A stretch of DNA of 64,000 bases from Nakamurella lactea DSM 19367 (GCF_000426645.1 NZ_AUFT01000015.1:1-64000); one strand, 5' to 3'; shown: positions 37,877 through 47,203, counted from the stretch's first letter. Translations and numbers: made by a program. The notes: a model not told the origin generated them from the sequence alone.

Positions 37877-40063
37877 ATGCTCAAGCTCGACGACATCCGA
37901 CTGGTCGAGGGGTACCAGGTCCATGGCGACACCGACAGCGCCTCGACGTTCTACATCTTCCCCGGACCACCGACGTTCGCGAAGGCGGCCAACGGCGCTC
38001 TGCAACTGCGATTCATCGAGTACGAACAGCTGCGGGTGCAGGGCGACGACGTGTTCGGCGGCTTCGTGGTCTTCTCGGCCGATCTGTCCATCGCCGACGA
38101 CATCGTCGAGAAGATCACCGCGGCCCTGCAGCAGGAGGTCAACAAGCGCTTCCAGGGCCAGCAGGCACCGCAGGTGACGATCGCGCCGGTGAACTGGACC
38201 GGCGGCACGGTCAGCCTGCTGCTGCAGGAGGGCGGTGCGCTGGCGGAGAAGATCCACGGTGCCGCGACGCCCAGCCTGTACGGCAACAACGTCGCCAGTT
38301 TCGCGCTGGAACTCACCGATATCGGCACCGCCGTCTTCAAGAACACGCTGTCCACCGGCGCGAACTCGGCGATCACGGTCGTCTACAACCTCGAATTCTT
38401 CGGCCAGCTGCCGCCCAACAAGGCCTGGGGGACCTGGTTCGCCAGCAAGTTCTACTCGTTCTTCCAGAGCGTCGACATCGAGGACAACTTCTGGTCTGAG
38501 GACAGCTACACCGAGACGATCTCTTCCTCGCGCTACAACTCGGAGGTCACCGACGTCGGTGGCACCAGCATCGACAACCCGAACCTCACACCGCAGGAGA
38601 ACGCCCAGCTGTCCGCCGACATGCTCGCCGTCGTCCAACAGCAGCTGGCCGCCGCGGTGGAGCGCAACCTGCTCACCGCGGCCGCCGACGTCGACCCGAA
38701 CGTCAAGTCCCTCACCGATGACCAGGACTTCGAGAACGTCAAGCGGACAGTCAGCAGCACCCAGATCAGCGACGTGCACGTCTCGTTCAGCCAGACCAAG
38801 TCGATCATCGTCAAGAAGTCGCCGCAGGGACAGCTGCCGTCGGTGACGTCGTTGACCGACGGTGCGGGCACGCCGATCAAATGGGAGGACTACTACACCA
38901 AGATCTCGGCCGACGAGTTCTTCCGCACCAAGCGCGTGACCATCAGCGTCAACGCCGACTTCGAGCTACTGCCCATCCACAGCGTGGTGGTCACGGTGAC
39001 CTACCCGCACAGCAACCCGGCGAAGACCCAGCAATTCATCTTCACCAAGCCCGACCAGACCGAGGAGTTCGAGTCGCTGGTCACCGACGGCAAACGGGAC
39101 GTGAGCTATTCCTACACGGTCAACTACAAGGGCAGCGCCTTCACCTACACCTCGCCCGAGAAGACCGAGGACGGCGACAAGCTGATCATCAACGTCGACG
39201 ACCTCGGCGTGCTCGTGCTGGACGTCGCTCCGGACGGTATCGACTTCACCGCCGTCGCCAGGGCCCAGGTGCACCTGTCGTACGCCGGCGAGAACCCGGT
39301 CGACAAGACGATCAACCTGATCCAGGCGTCAAGCACCGCCCAGGTCAGGGAAATCATCCGCGCACCACGGACGAAAGCTCTTGACTACCAGGTGACCTAC
39401 TCGTTGACGGACGGCCGGGAGGTCGAGGGCAAGCCGGGCACCGTCCCGATCGGCGCGAAGACCCTCAGCGTCTCCGACCCGTTCGGCGCCCCGAAGCAGG
39501 TGACCTTCCGTGCCACCGGCGACCTGGAGAACACGATCTCCGAGATCACCCTGCAGGCCACCTACAGCGATCCGGACAACGACTACACGCAGCAGACCTC
39601 CTTCGTGCTCAGCAAGGACTCCCCCGACTTCCAGTGGTCCTTCCCGGTCATCGACGACACCAAGGGCACCATCAGCTACACGGGGTTCGTCAGCCGTAAG
39701 GACGGCACCACCGTCGACATCGAGCCGACGACGTCCACCGCGGGCGTCATCGCCGTCGGCGACAAGGTCGAGCAGAATCTGACGATCACCGTCGACCCGA
39801 CACTGCTGGACTGGGCGAAGCTGAAGATCGCGCTCGTCACGCTGTCCTACGACGACGATGCCAACGAAGTGCACCTGCGCAAGGACCTGACGTTCAAGGC
39901 GGACTCGCCCGGCGCGCAGACCTGGACCGTCCCGCTCAAGGATCACACCCAGCAGACATACACCTGGACGGCGACCCTGTTCGGCCTGGACGGCACCCGC
40001 ACCACTGTCGGTCCGACAACCGAACCACAGACCACGACGATCTTCCCCGAGTTGCCCGCCTGA
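37877..40063 (+). CDS. uncharacterised family protein, operon gene 4
   Basis: A 728-residue protein starting at ATG 37877 after GAAGGGACG. The N-terminal module (about 1-290) has HGDTDSASTFYIFPGPPTF, GGTVSLLLQEGGAL, YGNNVASFALELTDIGTAVF and TVVYNLEFFGQLP. The C-terminal half holds tandem beta modules of about 95-100 residues; two carry the acidic repeat motifs TYSDPDNDYTQQT and LSYDDDANEVHLRK. It has more lysine than its neighbours. No catalytic residues, signal peptide or transmembrane segment are visible. It lies 51 bases after gene 3 and 39 before gene 5. Confidence 0.7.
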   Translation: MLKLDDIRLVEGYQVHGDTDSASTFYIFPGPPTFAKAANGALQLRFIEYEQLRVQGDDVFGGFVVFSADLSIADDIVEKITAALQQEVNKRFQGQQAPQVTIAPVNWTGGTVSLLLQEGGALAEKIHGAATPSLYGNNVASFALELTDIGTAVFKNTLSTGANSAITVVYNLEFFGQLPPNKAWGTWFASKFYSFFQSVDIEDNFWSEDSYTETISSSRYNSEVTDVGGTSIDNPNLTPQENAQLSADMLAVVQQQLAAAVERNLLTAAADVDPNVKSLTDDQDFENVKRTVSSTQISDVHVSFSQTKSIIVKKSPQGQLPSVTSLTDGAGTPIKWEDYYTKISADEFFRTKRVTISVNADFELLPIHSVVVTVTYPHSNPAKTQQFIFTKPDQTEEFESLVTDGKRDVSYSYTVNYKGSAFTYTSPEKTEDGDKLIINVDDLGVLVLDVAPDGIDFTAVARAQVHLSYAGENPVDKTINLIQASSTAQVREIIRAPRTKALDYQVTYSLTDGREVEGKPGTVPIGAKTLSVSDPFGAPKQVTFRATGDLENTISEITLQATYSDPDNDYTQQTSFVLSKDSPDFQWSFPVIDDTKGTISYTGFVSRKDGTTVDIEPTTSTAGVIAVGDKVEQNLTITVDPTLLDWAKLKIALVTLSYDDDANEVHLRKDLTFKADSPGAQTWTVPLKDHTQQTYTWTATLFGLDGTRTTVGPTTEPQTTTIFPELPA

Positions 40064-40102
40064 CCCGGCGGGACAAGAGCTCACCAACCGACGGAGACCG
40101 CG

Positions 40103-42385
40103 ATGTTACTTCTGGACAGCCGCTGCGCCTTCATCGACGGGGTGTCGGTGTTCCCCGACCACATCGATCCGAAGACCTGGTACTTCCTGCCCGGCACGCC
40201 GCGGCTCAGCACCCGCAACAACCCGGTGTCCGACGCCGACGACCCGAGCTTCCTGCTGCTGGCGTACACCGGCGAGAGCGGTGGCGGAGGCTTCCTGGAC
40301 TTCGACGTCAACATCGGCATCGACGAGGACCAGCGGGCCGCCATCGCCGGCCGGATCGCCAGCAACGAGCACCTGCTCGACCGGCCGAACCTGGTGCCGG
40401 TACCGCTGGTCGGCGGCACCGTCCGGCTGCAGTTGCTCGGTATGGCAACGGGCGAGCCGACCCCGGTCGACGATGGTCATCCCCGGTTCGTGCTGGCGAT
40501 CGACCAGGGGACCAACCCGGCGTTGTACAACGACAACCAGGCGAGCTTCTCGGTCCAGTTGGACCAGGCCGGCTTCACCGTCGTCGACCAGTGCATCGAC
40601 GGCGCCATTCTGCCCATCGCGGTGATCTACCAACTGGACTTCCTCGGCCTGCGGCCGGCGTACAACGTGCACTTGAAGATCGACTGGGATCGGGTGCAGA
40701 AGCACCTGGACGACAGCTTCTCGGCCAAGGTGCTGTGGTTCTCCACCGAGATCAACTCGGTGGTCGACGAGTTGGTCGAATCACGGGCGATCGAGTTCAC
40801 CGCCGACGTGCTGGTACCCGAGGACGGCAGCGCAGTGGTCGACCGGGCCGGCGCGGCCATCGCCCAGGTCCGGCAGATGATCACCGACGCCTTCTTCACC
40901 CCGAGCGTGCCGCCGTGGACGCCGGAGAAGCCGAGCGACTGGGAGAAGGCGCTCGGCGCGATCGGTCGGCTGGCCACCCAGGGTGCGGCCCTGGCCGCCG
41001 GTGGCGGTGGCGGTGGCGCTCAGGACAACGTGTCGTTCTCCTACAAGCACACCGACTACACGCGTATCGATCGCAAGCACCTGGACGTCAACTTCTCCGA
41101 GCGCGCCACCGTGCAACGCACCATCTATCCGCAGGGCCACCTCGGTCAGGTGCTCTCGCTGATCTCGGCCAGCGGCCGGCCGCGTGCGGACTTCGTCAAA
41201 CGCGTCAATATCGACGACCCGTGGTTCAAGCGGCGGCACCTGAAGGTCTTCTACTCGCCCGGCCTGGCCGCTCCGCAGATCTCCTCGATCAATGTGCACG
41301 CCGACTACCGGGGCCAGAGCACCAACGCCTTCCTGACGGCGCCGCAATGGACGGCCGAGTTCGACTGGGCCAACATCCTGGAAAACGGCGCGGTGGTGCG
41401 GGACGTTCAGGTCTCCTACGAGGTCAACCTCACCGACGTCGACACGACCGAGCGCCCCGCCAGCTTCTCCTCGACTCCGCAGGCGTGCACCGAACCGGAG
41501 GAACTCCTCGTCCCCGAACGCGATCTGTTCGCGGTGCGGCCGATCAACGTGCGAACCGAAGGCATCGCCTGGACCGACTACTCCTCGATCCTGCTCGAGT
41601 TGCGCTACGTCGACGTGGACAACGCGATCAACCAGACGGATCAGTTCCGGTTCGTTGAGACCACCCAGGACTCCACATGGCTGATGTTCGTGGTGGACCG
41701 CAGCAAAACCACGTTCCAGCAACGCATCACCTATTTCGCCATCGGACAGCCGGACGTGACCACCGACTGGTCGGATGTCACCGAGGAGTCGGTCACCGTG
41801 CGGGATCCGTTCGCCGCGTCCCGGCGGACGATCGCGATCACCCCGCCGCACGTGTGGACCGACCTGGCCGCGGCGTTCGTCGACGTGCGTTACGACGACG
41901 AGGACACCGATGTGCACGAGGCGAAGTCGTTCACCTTCCAGGACGGGGCCGCACCCGAGAGTTTCGAGTTCACCCCGCGGGACCCGAACCAGGTGACGGT
42001 TCACTACACGGTCACCTTCCAGTACACCGACGGCCGGACCGTTGTCCTGCCGGACTCGATGACCGACGACATCCGGATCACCGTCAGCCCGGATATGAAG
42101 GGCAGACGGATCGTCACGGTGCATCGTCCGGCCGACTTCACCCAGCGAAAGATGCGTTCGGCGACCGTCGAACTGCGCTTCGAGGACCCGTTGGGTGGGA
42201 TCAGCGTCGCCGACACGATCGTGCTGGATGCCAGCACCGAGACCGGCCGCTTCGAGTACCCGATCGCCGATGGAACAAGGGACCGCTATCAGTACCGCAG
42301 CAAGATCATCCTGCAGAACGGGATGTCCAGGACCACCGACTGGACCGATTCGGACGCCCTCGATCTGCAACTCACGGTCGCCTGA
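40103..42385 (+). CDS. uncharacterised family protein, operon gene 5
   Basis: A 760-residue close paralogue of genes 4 and 6. N-terminal module (about 1-290): FIDGVSVFPDHIDPKTWYFL, GTVRLQLLGMATG, YNDNQASFSVQLDQAGFTVV, AVIYQLDFLGLRPAYNV and WFSTEINSVVDELVESRAI. A Gly-rich break (LAAGGGGGGAQ) near residue 300 leads to the C-terminal beta modules, which include RYVDVDNAINQTDQFRF and RYDDEDTDVHEAKSFTF. No signal peptide or known enzyme motif. It is separated from gene 6 by 40 bases. Function unknown; a structural or binding role is inferred from repeats. Confidence 0.7.
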   Translation: MLLLDSRCAFIDGVSVFPDHIDPKTWYFLPGTPRLSTRNNPVSDADDPSFLLLAYTGESGGGGFLDFDVNIGIDEDQRAAIAGRIASNEHLLDRPNLVPVPLVGGTVRLQLLGMATGEPTPVDDGHPRFVLAIDQGTNPALYNDNQASFSVQLDQAGFTVVDQCIDGAILPIAVIYQLDFLGLRPAYNVHLKIDWDRVQKHLDDSFSAKVLWFSTEINSVVDELVESRAIEFTADVLVPEDGSAVVDRAGAAIAQVRQMITDAFFTPSVPPWTPEKPSDWEKALGAIGRLATQGAALAAGGGGGGAQDNVSFSYKHTDYTRIDRKHLDVNFSERATVQRTIYPQGHLGQVLSLISASGRPRADFVKRVNIDDPWFKRRHLKVFYSPGLAAPQISSINVHADYRGQSTNAFLTAPQWTAEFDWANILENGAVVRDVQVSYEVNLTDVDTTERPASFSSTPQACTEPEELLVPERDLFAVRPINVRTEGIAWTDYSSILLELRYVDVDNAINQTDQFRFVETTQDSTWLMFVVDRSKTTFQQRITYFAIGQPDVTTDWSDVTEESVTVRDPFAASRRTIAITPPHVWTDLAAAFVDVRYDDEDTDVHEAKSFTFQDGAAPESFEFTPRDPNQVTVHYTVTFQYTDGRTVVLPDSMTDDIRITVSPDMKGRRIVTVHRPADFTQRKMRSATVELRFEDPLGGISVADTIVLDASTETGRFEYPIADGTRDRYQYRSKIILQNGMSRTTDWTDSDALDLQLTVA

Positions 42386-42425
42386 TCGGCGATCGACCCG
42401 CCCGGCCACCGTATCGGAGCCCGCC

Positions 42426-45314
42426 ATGTTGAGCCTGTCCAACCCGCTGGTCATCGACGGCACCTCGGTCTTCCACGATCATGCCGATCCCAACCAGTTC
42501 TGGTACCTGCCGCCGTCCGTGGCGTTCGCCCGCCGGGCCGGTGCCCCGTCGTTCCAGTTGCTGCTGTACAAGAAGCAGGTCAACGACGCCGGCCTGGTCG
42601 GCGGTGGGTTCGCCATGTTCACCGCCACCGCGACGTTGGATGACAGCACCAGATCCAGGATCGTCTCGCAACTGACCGCCCAGCCGGGCGTCACGGCGAC
42701 GCCCCGGCTGACCCAACCGCCATTCGACGGCGGCAGCGTGCAATGCATCGCTTTCAACCTGCAGGGCTCGGGCGGGACCCATGCAGATCCGGCGCCCGCC
42801 GGCGCCTTCAATGCGGTCGAGGCGATCCTCGGCACGTCCGTGCCGTCGATGGATGATGCGAACAACGCCGCCTTCAGCCTGACGCTCTCGCAGGAGGGGG
42901 CAACGATCATGCGGGCGGCGATGTCGGACGGATTCACCCCGGTAGGCGTTGTCTACCAACTGCATTACCTGGCCATGCGGCCGGCGATCGACGTCGAGAT
43001 CACCGCCGACTACGAGATGATCTACAACCATTTCAGCGCGAGCATCTCCGCCCAGTACATGTTCGTGAAGGCCGGGATCGACGCGGCCTTCGAGTGGCTC
43101 AAGGAGAACGGGGCGATCACCATCAAGGTGCTCAACTTCACCGGCGAGGCGGACGAGGCCGAGCAGGAGAAGTGGGCGCTCGACTTCTTCAAGGACGACC
43201 TGCTGGCGAAGTGGTTCGAGCCGACTCTCTCCCCCGGCAAGCTCGCCACCGACCCCGCCACCACCACGTTGCCGGACCAGCCCAAGGACGACAAGCCCAA
43301 GGACGACAAGCCCAAGGACGACAAGCCCAAGGACGACAAGCCCAAGGACGACAAGCCCGCCACCACGACCCAGCAGCCGGCGGCACTGACACAGACGGCG
43401 AGCAGCCCGACGCCGCTGCCTGCCGGGTTCGGCGTCACCCACACTCCGGCGACCAGCGGGCAGACCGAGAAGATCACCGTCAAGCCGGCTGGCGCGACCG
43501 TCACCGTTGACGGGCAGCCGGCAACCGTCGCCGCCGACGGCACCGTGACCATCGACGTGAAGGCACAGACATCACATCCGATCACCGTGTCCTGGCCCGG
43601 CACCACCACGCCGGCACCCGCAGCCCAGACGTTCCAGCTGTTCTTCGACTTCGACAAGCCGGCCGCCGCCGGTTGGGCGGCCAATCCGCCGTGTCCGGAG
43701 CTGAAGCGTTATCTGGACAACTCGGTGCAGGACAGCAGGTTCCAGGACGCCTCGGGAGTCGCCCCGGCCGGCGGCCAGGGCGCAGCCAGCTGGTCCGGCG
43801 GGGAGCGCGGCGGCGATCGGCTGCGCGCCTGGCTCGCGTCGCTGCCGGCGCCCAAGACCGTCAAGCTCGACGCCTACGCCAGCCACGAGCACCAGATTGC
43901 CGAGTCCGAACAGGACCGGGCCAGCTACAACCAGGCGTTGTCCCAGCGCCGGCTCGATGTCGCGCAGTCGATCGTCATGCAGTCCGGTGGCGCGGTCGGC
44001 GGTCTGGCCGCGCACGGGGACACCAAGGCGGCCGCCGAGCCGGGTGCTCACACCGACCCCGCCGGCGACCCGGTGGAACGGGTGGTCACCATCGCTGCCG
44101 CTGCCGGGCAGCCGACGACGACCGCCGCCAAGACCTGGACGGGCACCTTGTCCCGGCCGGCCGACAAGAGCTCGGGCGGGAGCGGCGGGAGCGGCGGGAG
44201 CGGCGGCGGGACGAAACCAACTGTCGACCCGACAAAGGCCGTCACCGAGACGGCAATCGCCTTCAAACTCAAGTTCGTGCACCAGGAGGAGCGCAAGAAG
44301 CTCACCTTCCGCTACAGCAAGTCAGAAGCCACCCAGCGGGTCGTCGCGCCCCAGGGCTTCCTCGGTCTGCTGGCCGGCGACCTGACCGACACCGCCAAGT
44401 TGATCAAGGAGATCGACCTCGACGACTCGTTCTTCCGAACGCTCGAGATCACTGCCAGCCCCGCCAGCAACTTCGCCGAGCTCGGCCTCGTCCGCTCACA
44501 GGTCTCCATCGACTATGGCGACCCCGCCACCCCGGACGACTTCCGGCACCGCGAAATGACCTTCACGTCAGGCGACCTGGCGGCCAAGTCGGTGACCATC
44601 GCGCTGAACTCCCGCCGCGACGTGACCTACGACGCCACCATCGCCTACGACTTCGACCCACTGTCCGAGTGGGCCGCCGACAGCTCGCACTACGAGGTGC
44701 AGTTGACCGACACCGATCGTCGTGACCTGGTGCTGAACCCCGTCGAGTTTCTGGATCTGCGGCAGATCGTCCTCGAGGCGGGCGTGGTCGACTGGGACAT
44801 CGTGACGTCGCTGGAGGTCCGGCTCGATGCCGCCGGTTACGCCACGCCCGAGCCGCGGGGTCTGGTCACGCTGACCAGAGAGCAGCCGAAGGGCACCTTC
44901 CGCATCCGCGGCGACCGGCGGACCGGGGGGGGTCGATCCGTCAGCTACCGGATCACCCAGCACCTCACCGATGGCACCTCGGCCAGCAGCGAGGCGCAGG
45001 AGTTGGTGGACAACGCGCTGCTGGTCGGCGACATGTTCGATGGTGCCCTCGACCTGGTGTTCGTGCCGCAGTTCGACGCGGCGGCGGTGAGCACCGCGTT
45101 CGTGGATGTCGCCTACGACGACGACGCCAACGACTACCACCGCACGGCACATCTGGAGATTCCGGGAACGCAGACCGAACCGGCCCGGCTGCACCTGGCC
45201 CTGCGTGACCCGGCGGTCGCCGGCTACCGGTTGCGGCTGACGCTCAGCGGGCCGGGGCTGTTCGACCAACGGCCGTGGCAGGACATCACCGAGACCCTGG
45301 TGCAGTTGCGATGA
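42426..45314 (+). CDS. uncharacterised family protein with OmpA-like insert, operon gene 6
   Basis: A 962-residue protein, the largest of the family. Residues 1-275 are the N-terminal module (VIDGTSVFHDHADPNQFWYL, NNAAFSLTLSQEGATIM, GVVYQLHYLAMRPAIDV, YNHFSASISAQYMF). Residues about 286-310 are five PKDDK repeats. A small beta domain follows (TSGQTEKITVKPAGATVTV). Residues about 400-560 look like an OmpA/MotB peptidoglycan-binding domain: FQLFFDFDKPA, KLDAYASHEHQ, YNQALSQRRLDVAQSIV and HTDPAGDPVERVVTI. A GGSGGSGGSGG linker leads to C-terminal beta modules with AYDDDANDYHRTAHLEI. No signal peptide is seen, which is odd for OmpA-type domains. Its end overlaps the next start (ATGA). Confidence 0.7.
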   Translation: MLSLSNPLVIDGTSVFHDHADPNQFWYLPPSVAFARRAGAPSFQLLLYKKQVNDAGLVGGGFAMFTATATLDDSTRSRIVSQLTAQPGVTATPRLTQPPFDGGSVQCIAFNLQGSGGTHADPAPAGAFNAVEAILGTSVPSMDDANNAAFSLTLSQEGATIMRAAMSDGFTPVGVVYQLHYLAMRPAIDVEITADYEMIYNHFSASISAQYMFVKAGIDAAFEWLKENGAITIKVLNFTGEADEAEQEKWALDFFKDDLLAKWFEPTLSPGKLATDPATTTLPDQPKDDKPKDDKPKDDKPKDDKPKDDKPATTTQQPAALTQTASSPTPLPAGFGVTHTPATSGQTEKITVKPAGATVTVDGQPATVAADGTVTIDVKAQTSHPITVSWPGTTTPAPAAQTFQLFFDFDKPAAAGWAANPPCPELKRYLDNSVQDSRFQDASGVAPAGGQGAASWSGGERGGDRLRAWLASLPAPKTVKLDAYASHEHQIAESEQDRASYNQALSQRRLDVAQSIVMQSGGAVGGLAAHGDTKAAAEPGAHTDPAGDPVERVVTIAAAAGQPTTTAAKTWTGTLSRPADKSSGGSGGSGGSGGGTKPTVDPTKAVTETAIAFKLKFVHQEERKKLTFRYSKSEATQRVVAPQGFLGLLAGDLTDTAKLIKEIDLDDSFFRTLEITASPASNFAELGLVRSQVSIDYGDPATPDDFRHREMTFTSGDLAAKSVTIALNSRRDVTYDATIAYDFDPLSEWAADSSHYEVQLTDTDRRDLVLNPVEFLDLRQIVLEAGVVDWDIVTSLEVRLDAAGYATPEPRGLVTLTREQPKGTFRIRGDRRTGGGRSVSYRITQHLTDGTSASSEAQELVDNALLVGDMFDGALDLVFVPQFDAAAVSTAFVDVAYDDDANDYHRTAHLEIPGTQTEPARLHLALRDPAVAGYRLRLTLSGPGLFDQRPWQDITETLVQLR
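43281..43355 (+). repeat. 15-base tandem repeat encoding PKDDK
   Basis: Five perfect copies of CCCAAGGACGACAAG inside operon gene 6, encoding PKDDK repeats at residues 286-310. They form a charged flexible linker between the N-terminal module and the small beta/OmpA-like part. Copy number may vary between strains. Confidence 0.9.
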
Positions 45315-46336
45315 CCACCCTGCTCGCCGGGTCGTCCGTTGCGGGGGCAGCGCCACGCACGATGGCGGCCGCCGGCATGGCACTTCGCCGGCTGGCGCGC
45401 ATCGACCGGGCGGCCGGCCAACGCGCGGCGGCGGCGATCGCCGGTGCGCTCGGCCCGGTCGACGGCTCGGCCTGGCCGGAACTGGCGGACCGGTTCTCCC
45501 GGCTGACGAATACCGGGCTGGGCCTGGAGTTCGCCTGGAGTTCGAAGGACGCCGCCGTCCGTTGGATCGCCGAGTGCGGCCCGCCGGAGATGGCGGAGCG
45601 GGACCGGCTGGTGATCGCCGCCCGCGCCGCCTTCGGCAGTGAAATCGCTGATCGTCCCTCGATGCCGCGCACCCCGCCGACCGGAGTCCCTGCGCTGCAG
45701 CGGCTGCTGGACCGGACCGCCGCCCTGCAACACGACATGCCGCTGCGCTTCGGCGCCTGGACAGCCGGCCGCCACCGGAGCAACAGCCCCGACAGCCGCA
45801 AGGTCTACGCGGAACTCACCGGACTCCGGGTTCCCGCCGCGGTGCGCGGACTCGGCCTCACGCCACCGTCCGGCCGGTTGCATCCGGTGCTGCACAGCCA
45901 CGGGCTGGTCTGCCGGATGGTCGGCCTCAACGACGACGGCACCATCGAGCTGTACACCCGCACGACAGATCCGGACGAGCCGCTGATCCGGGGACTGGAG
46001 AAGTCGATCACCGGTCGCGACGCCGTGCTGTGGGCCGCCGTCACCGAGCTCGCCGGCACCACCAGGTTGCCGCGACCATCCGGCGTCAGCATGGTGCTGG
46101 ACGAACGGGCCGAGCCGCTGGCCGTCTGCTGGTTCTCCTTCGCCAAGGCGCTGTTCCCGGATGACGCGGCGACCCTGGCAGCGCTGCGCCGGGCGCCGGC
46201 CGCGCCTGGTTCGGTTGCCGTGCTGAACGCGTTGGCCGCGGGCGAGCCGGATGGCAGGTGGCGGTTCGGCATCGTCGGCGTCGGCGTGAGCAGGGACGGA
46301 AAACTATGGAGTCAGGCCGGTATCAGGCCGACGTGA
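45311..46336 (+). CDS. uncharacterised protein, operon gene 7
   Basis: A 341-residue protein from ATG 45311, overlapping gene 6 by 4 bases. Residues 1-55 are Ala/Arg-rich helices. Recognisable pieces are LGLEFAWSSKDAAVRWIAEC, LHSHGLVCRMVGLNDDGTIE, LYTRTTDPDEPLIRGLEKSI and a C-terminal FGIVGVGVSRDGKLWSQAGI. The alternating beta/alpha pattern loosely recalls repeated beta-strand barrels, but I cannot name a family. It has no repeats of the preceding paralogues. The next gene begins 31 bases before its end, so these two are tightly coupled. Joint function with the terpene-cyclase-like neighbour is inferred from position only. Confidence 0.55.
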   Translation: MTTLLAGSSVAGAAPRTMAAAGMALRRLARIDRAAGQRAAAAIAGALGPVDGSAWPELADRFSRLTNTGLGLEFAWSSKDAAVRWIAECGPPEMAERDRLVIAARAAFGSEIADRPSMPRTPPTGVPALQRLLDRTAALQHDMPLRFGAWTAGRHRSNSPDSRKVYAELTGLRVPAAVRGLGLTPPSGRLHPVLHSHGLVCRMVGLNDDGTIELYTRTTDPDEPLIRGLEKSITGRDAVLWAAVTELAGTTRLPRPSGVSMVLDERAEPLAVCWFSFAKALFPDDAATLAALRRAPAAPGSVAVLNALAAGEPDGRWRFGIVGVGVSRDGKLWSQAGIRPT

Positions 46337-47163
46337 CCGGTCCTGCCGGTGCGCCGGCGGGAACGCACGGGCTGCCGAGCGTGGTGCGACTGCCCGGCCG
46401 CGAGCGCGACCAGGTCCGGGACGATCACAACGGTTTCGTCACGGCGCTGGCGGTCCGCGCCCGCCGGCTGGCCGGTCGATCCGTGCCGCCGAGTTGGCTC
46501 GACCAGCTGGAGGCGTGCCGGACGGGCCCTGCCGGCTTCGGCTTCTGGCCGGCCGGCGAACGACCCAGCTGGGCGCCCGACGTCGGCGGGGACGTCGACG
46601 ACACGGCGATCATGACACTCGAGCTGTGGCACGCCGGGCGCCTTTCGGATCGGGCGGCGATCCGGATCAGCTGTCTCGGGGTAGCGGCTCACCGCGTCGT
46701 CCGGCCGCGGCAGCCCGGGCCGGCCTGGATCGTCCCGGGCGCCTTCGCGACCTGGCATCGCAAGGTCGGCGGTGGCCAACTGGTGGACTGCACCGTCGGC
46801 GCCAACGCCCTGGCACTGCTGGCCACCATGGGACTGCTGCGATTGCCCGGCTGCGCAGAGACGGTCACCACCATCGAACGGGCGGTCGCCTGGGCCGGCA
46901 CCAGCGCATGGCGCGCAGCGGCCATGACGCCGTTCTACAGCAGCGCCCTGGAATTCAGCCTCGCGTTGCGCCACGCTGTCTCCGCCGGCTGCCTGCCGCT
47001 GGGCTCCGTCGCCGAGCTGGCCGATGGGCTGGCGGCCAGCTGGGGCGTTGCCGATCCGGCCGCGCCGAACGCCGTCGTATGTTCCAGCCCCTATGCGACG
47101 ACCACCTGGCACTCGCCCGCGCTCCAAGCCGACCGGGCCGCGTCGGCGCTACCACCCGGGTGA
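46306..47163 (+). CDS. class II terpene cyclase-like protein, operon gene 8
   Basis: A 285-residue protein from ATG 46306. It has GFGFWPAGERPSWAPDVGG directly before DVDDTAIMTLELW. D96-V-D-D99-T-A is the DxDDTA motif by which class II diterpene cyclases protonate a prenyl diphosphate. Aromatic and hydrophobic helices follow (SAWRAAAMTPFYSSALEFSL) as in alpha-barrel terpene cyclase/prenyltransferase repeats. It is about half the length of known betagamma cyclases, so it may be one barrel, a degenerate form, or an unrelated alpha/alpha-barrel protein. No signal peptide. Terminal gene of the operon. Confidence 0.55.
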   Translation: MESGRYQADVTGPAGAPAGTHGLPSVVRLPGRERDQVRDDHNGFVTALAVRARRLAGRSVPPSWLDQLEACRTGPAGFGFWPAGERPSWAPDVGGDVDDTAIMTLELWHAGRLSDRAAIRISCLGVAAHRVVRPRQPGPAWIVPGAFATWHRKVGGGQLVDCTVGANALALLATMGLLRLPGCAETVTTIERAVAWAGTSAWRAAAMTPFYSSALEFSLALRHAVSAGCLPLGSVAELADGLAASWGVADPAAPNAVVCSSPYATTTWHSPALQADRAASALPPG

Positions 47164-47203
47164 CCCACTCGAGCCGACCGCCGCCTGATCGATGTTCTGT
47201 CCG

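Noticed and set aside
32708-47163. Interpretation of the operon as a phage tail or contractile injection system
   Set aside because: No sheath, tube, baseplate, AAA+ ATPase or tape-measure features were seen; the repeats are beta-rich paralogues instead.
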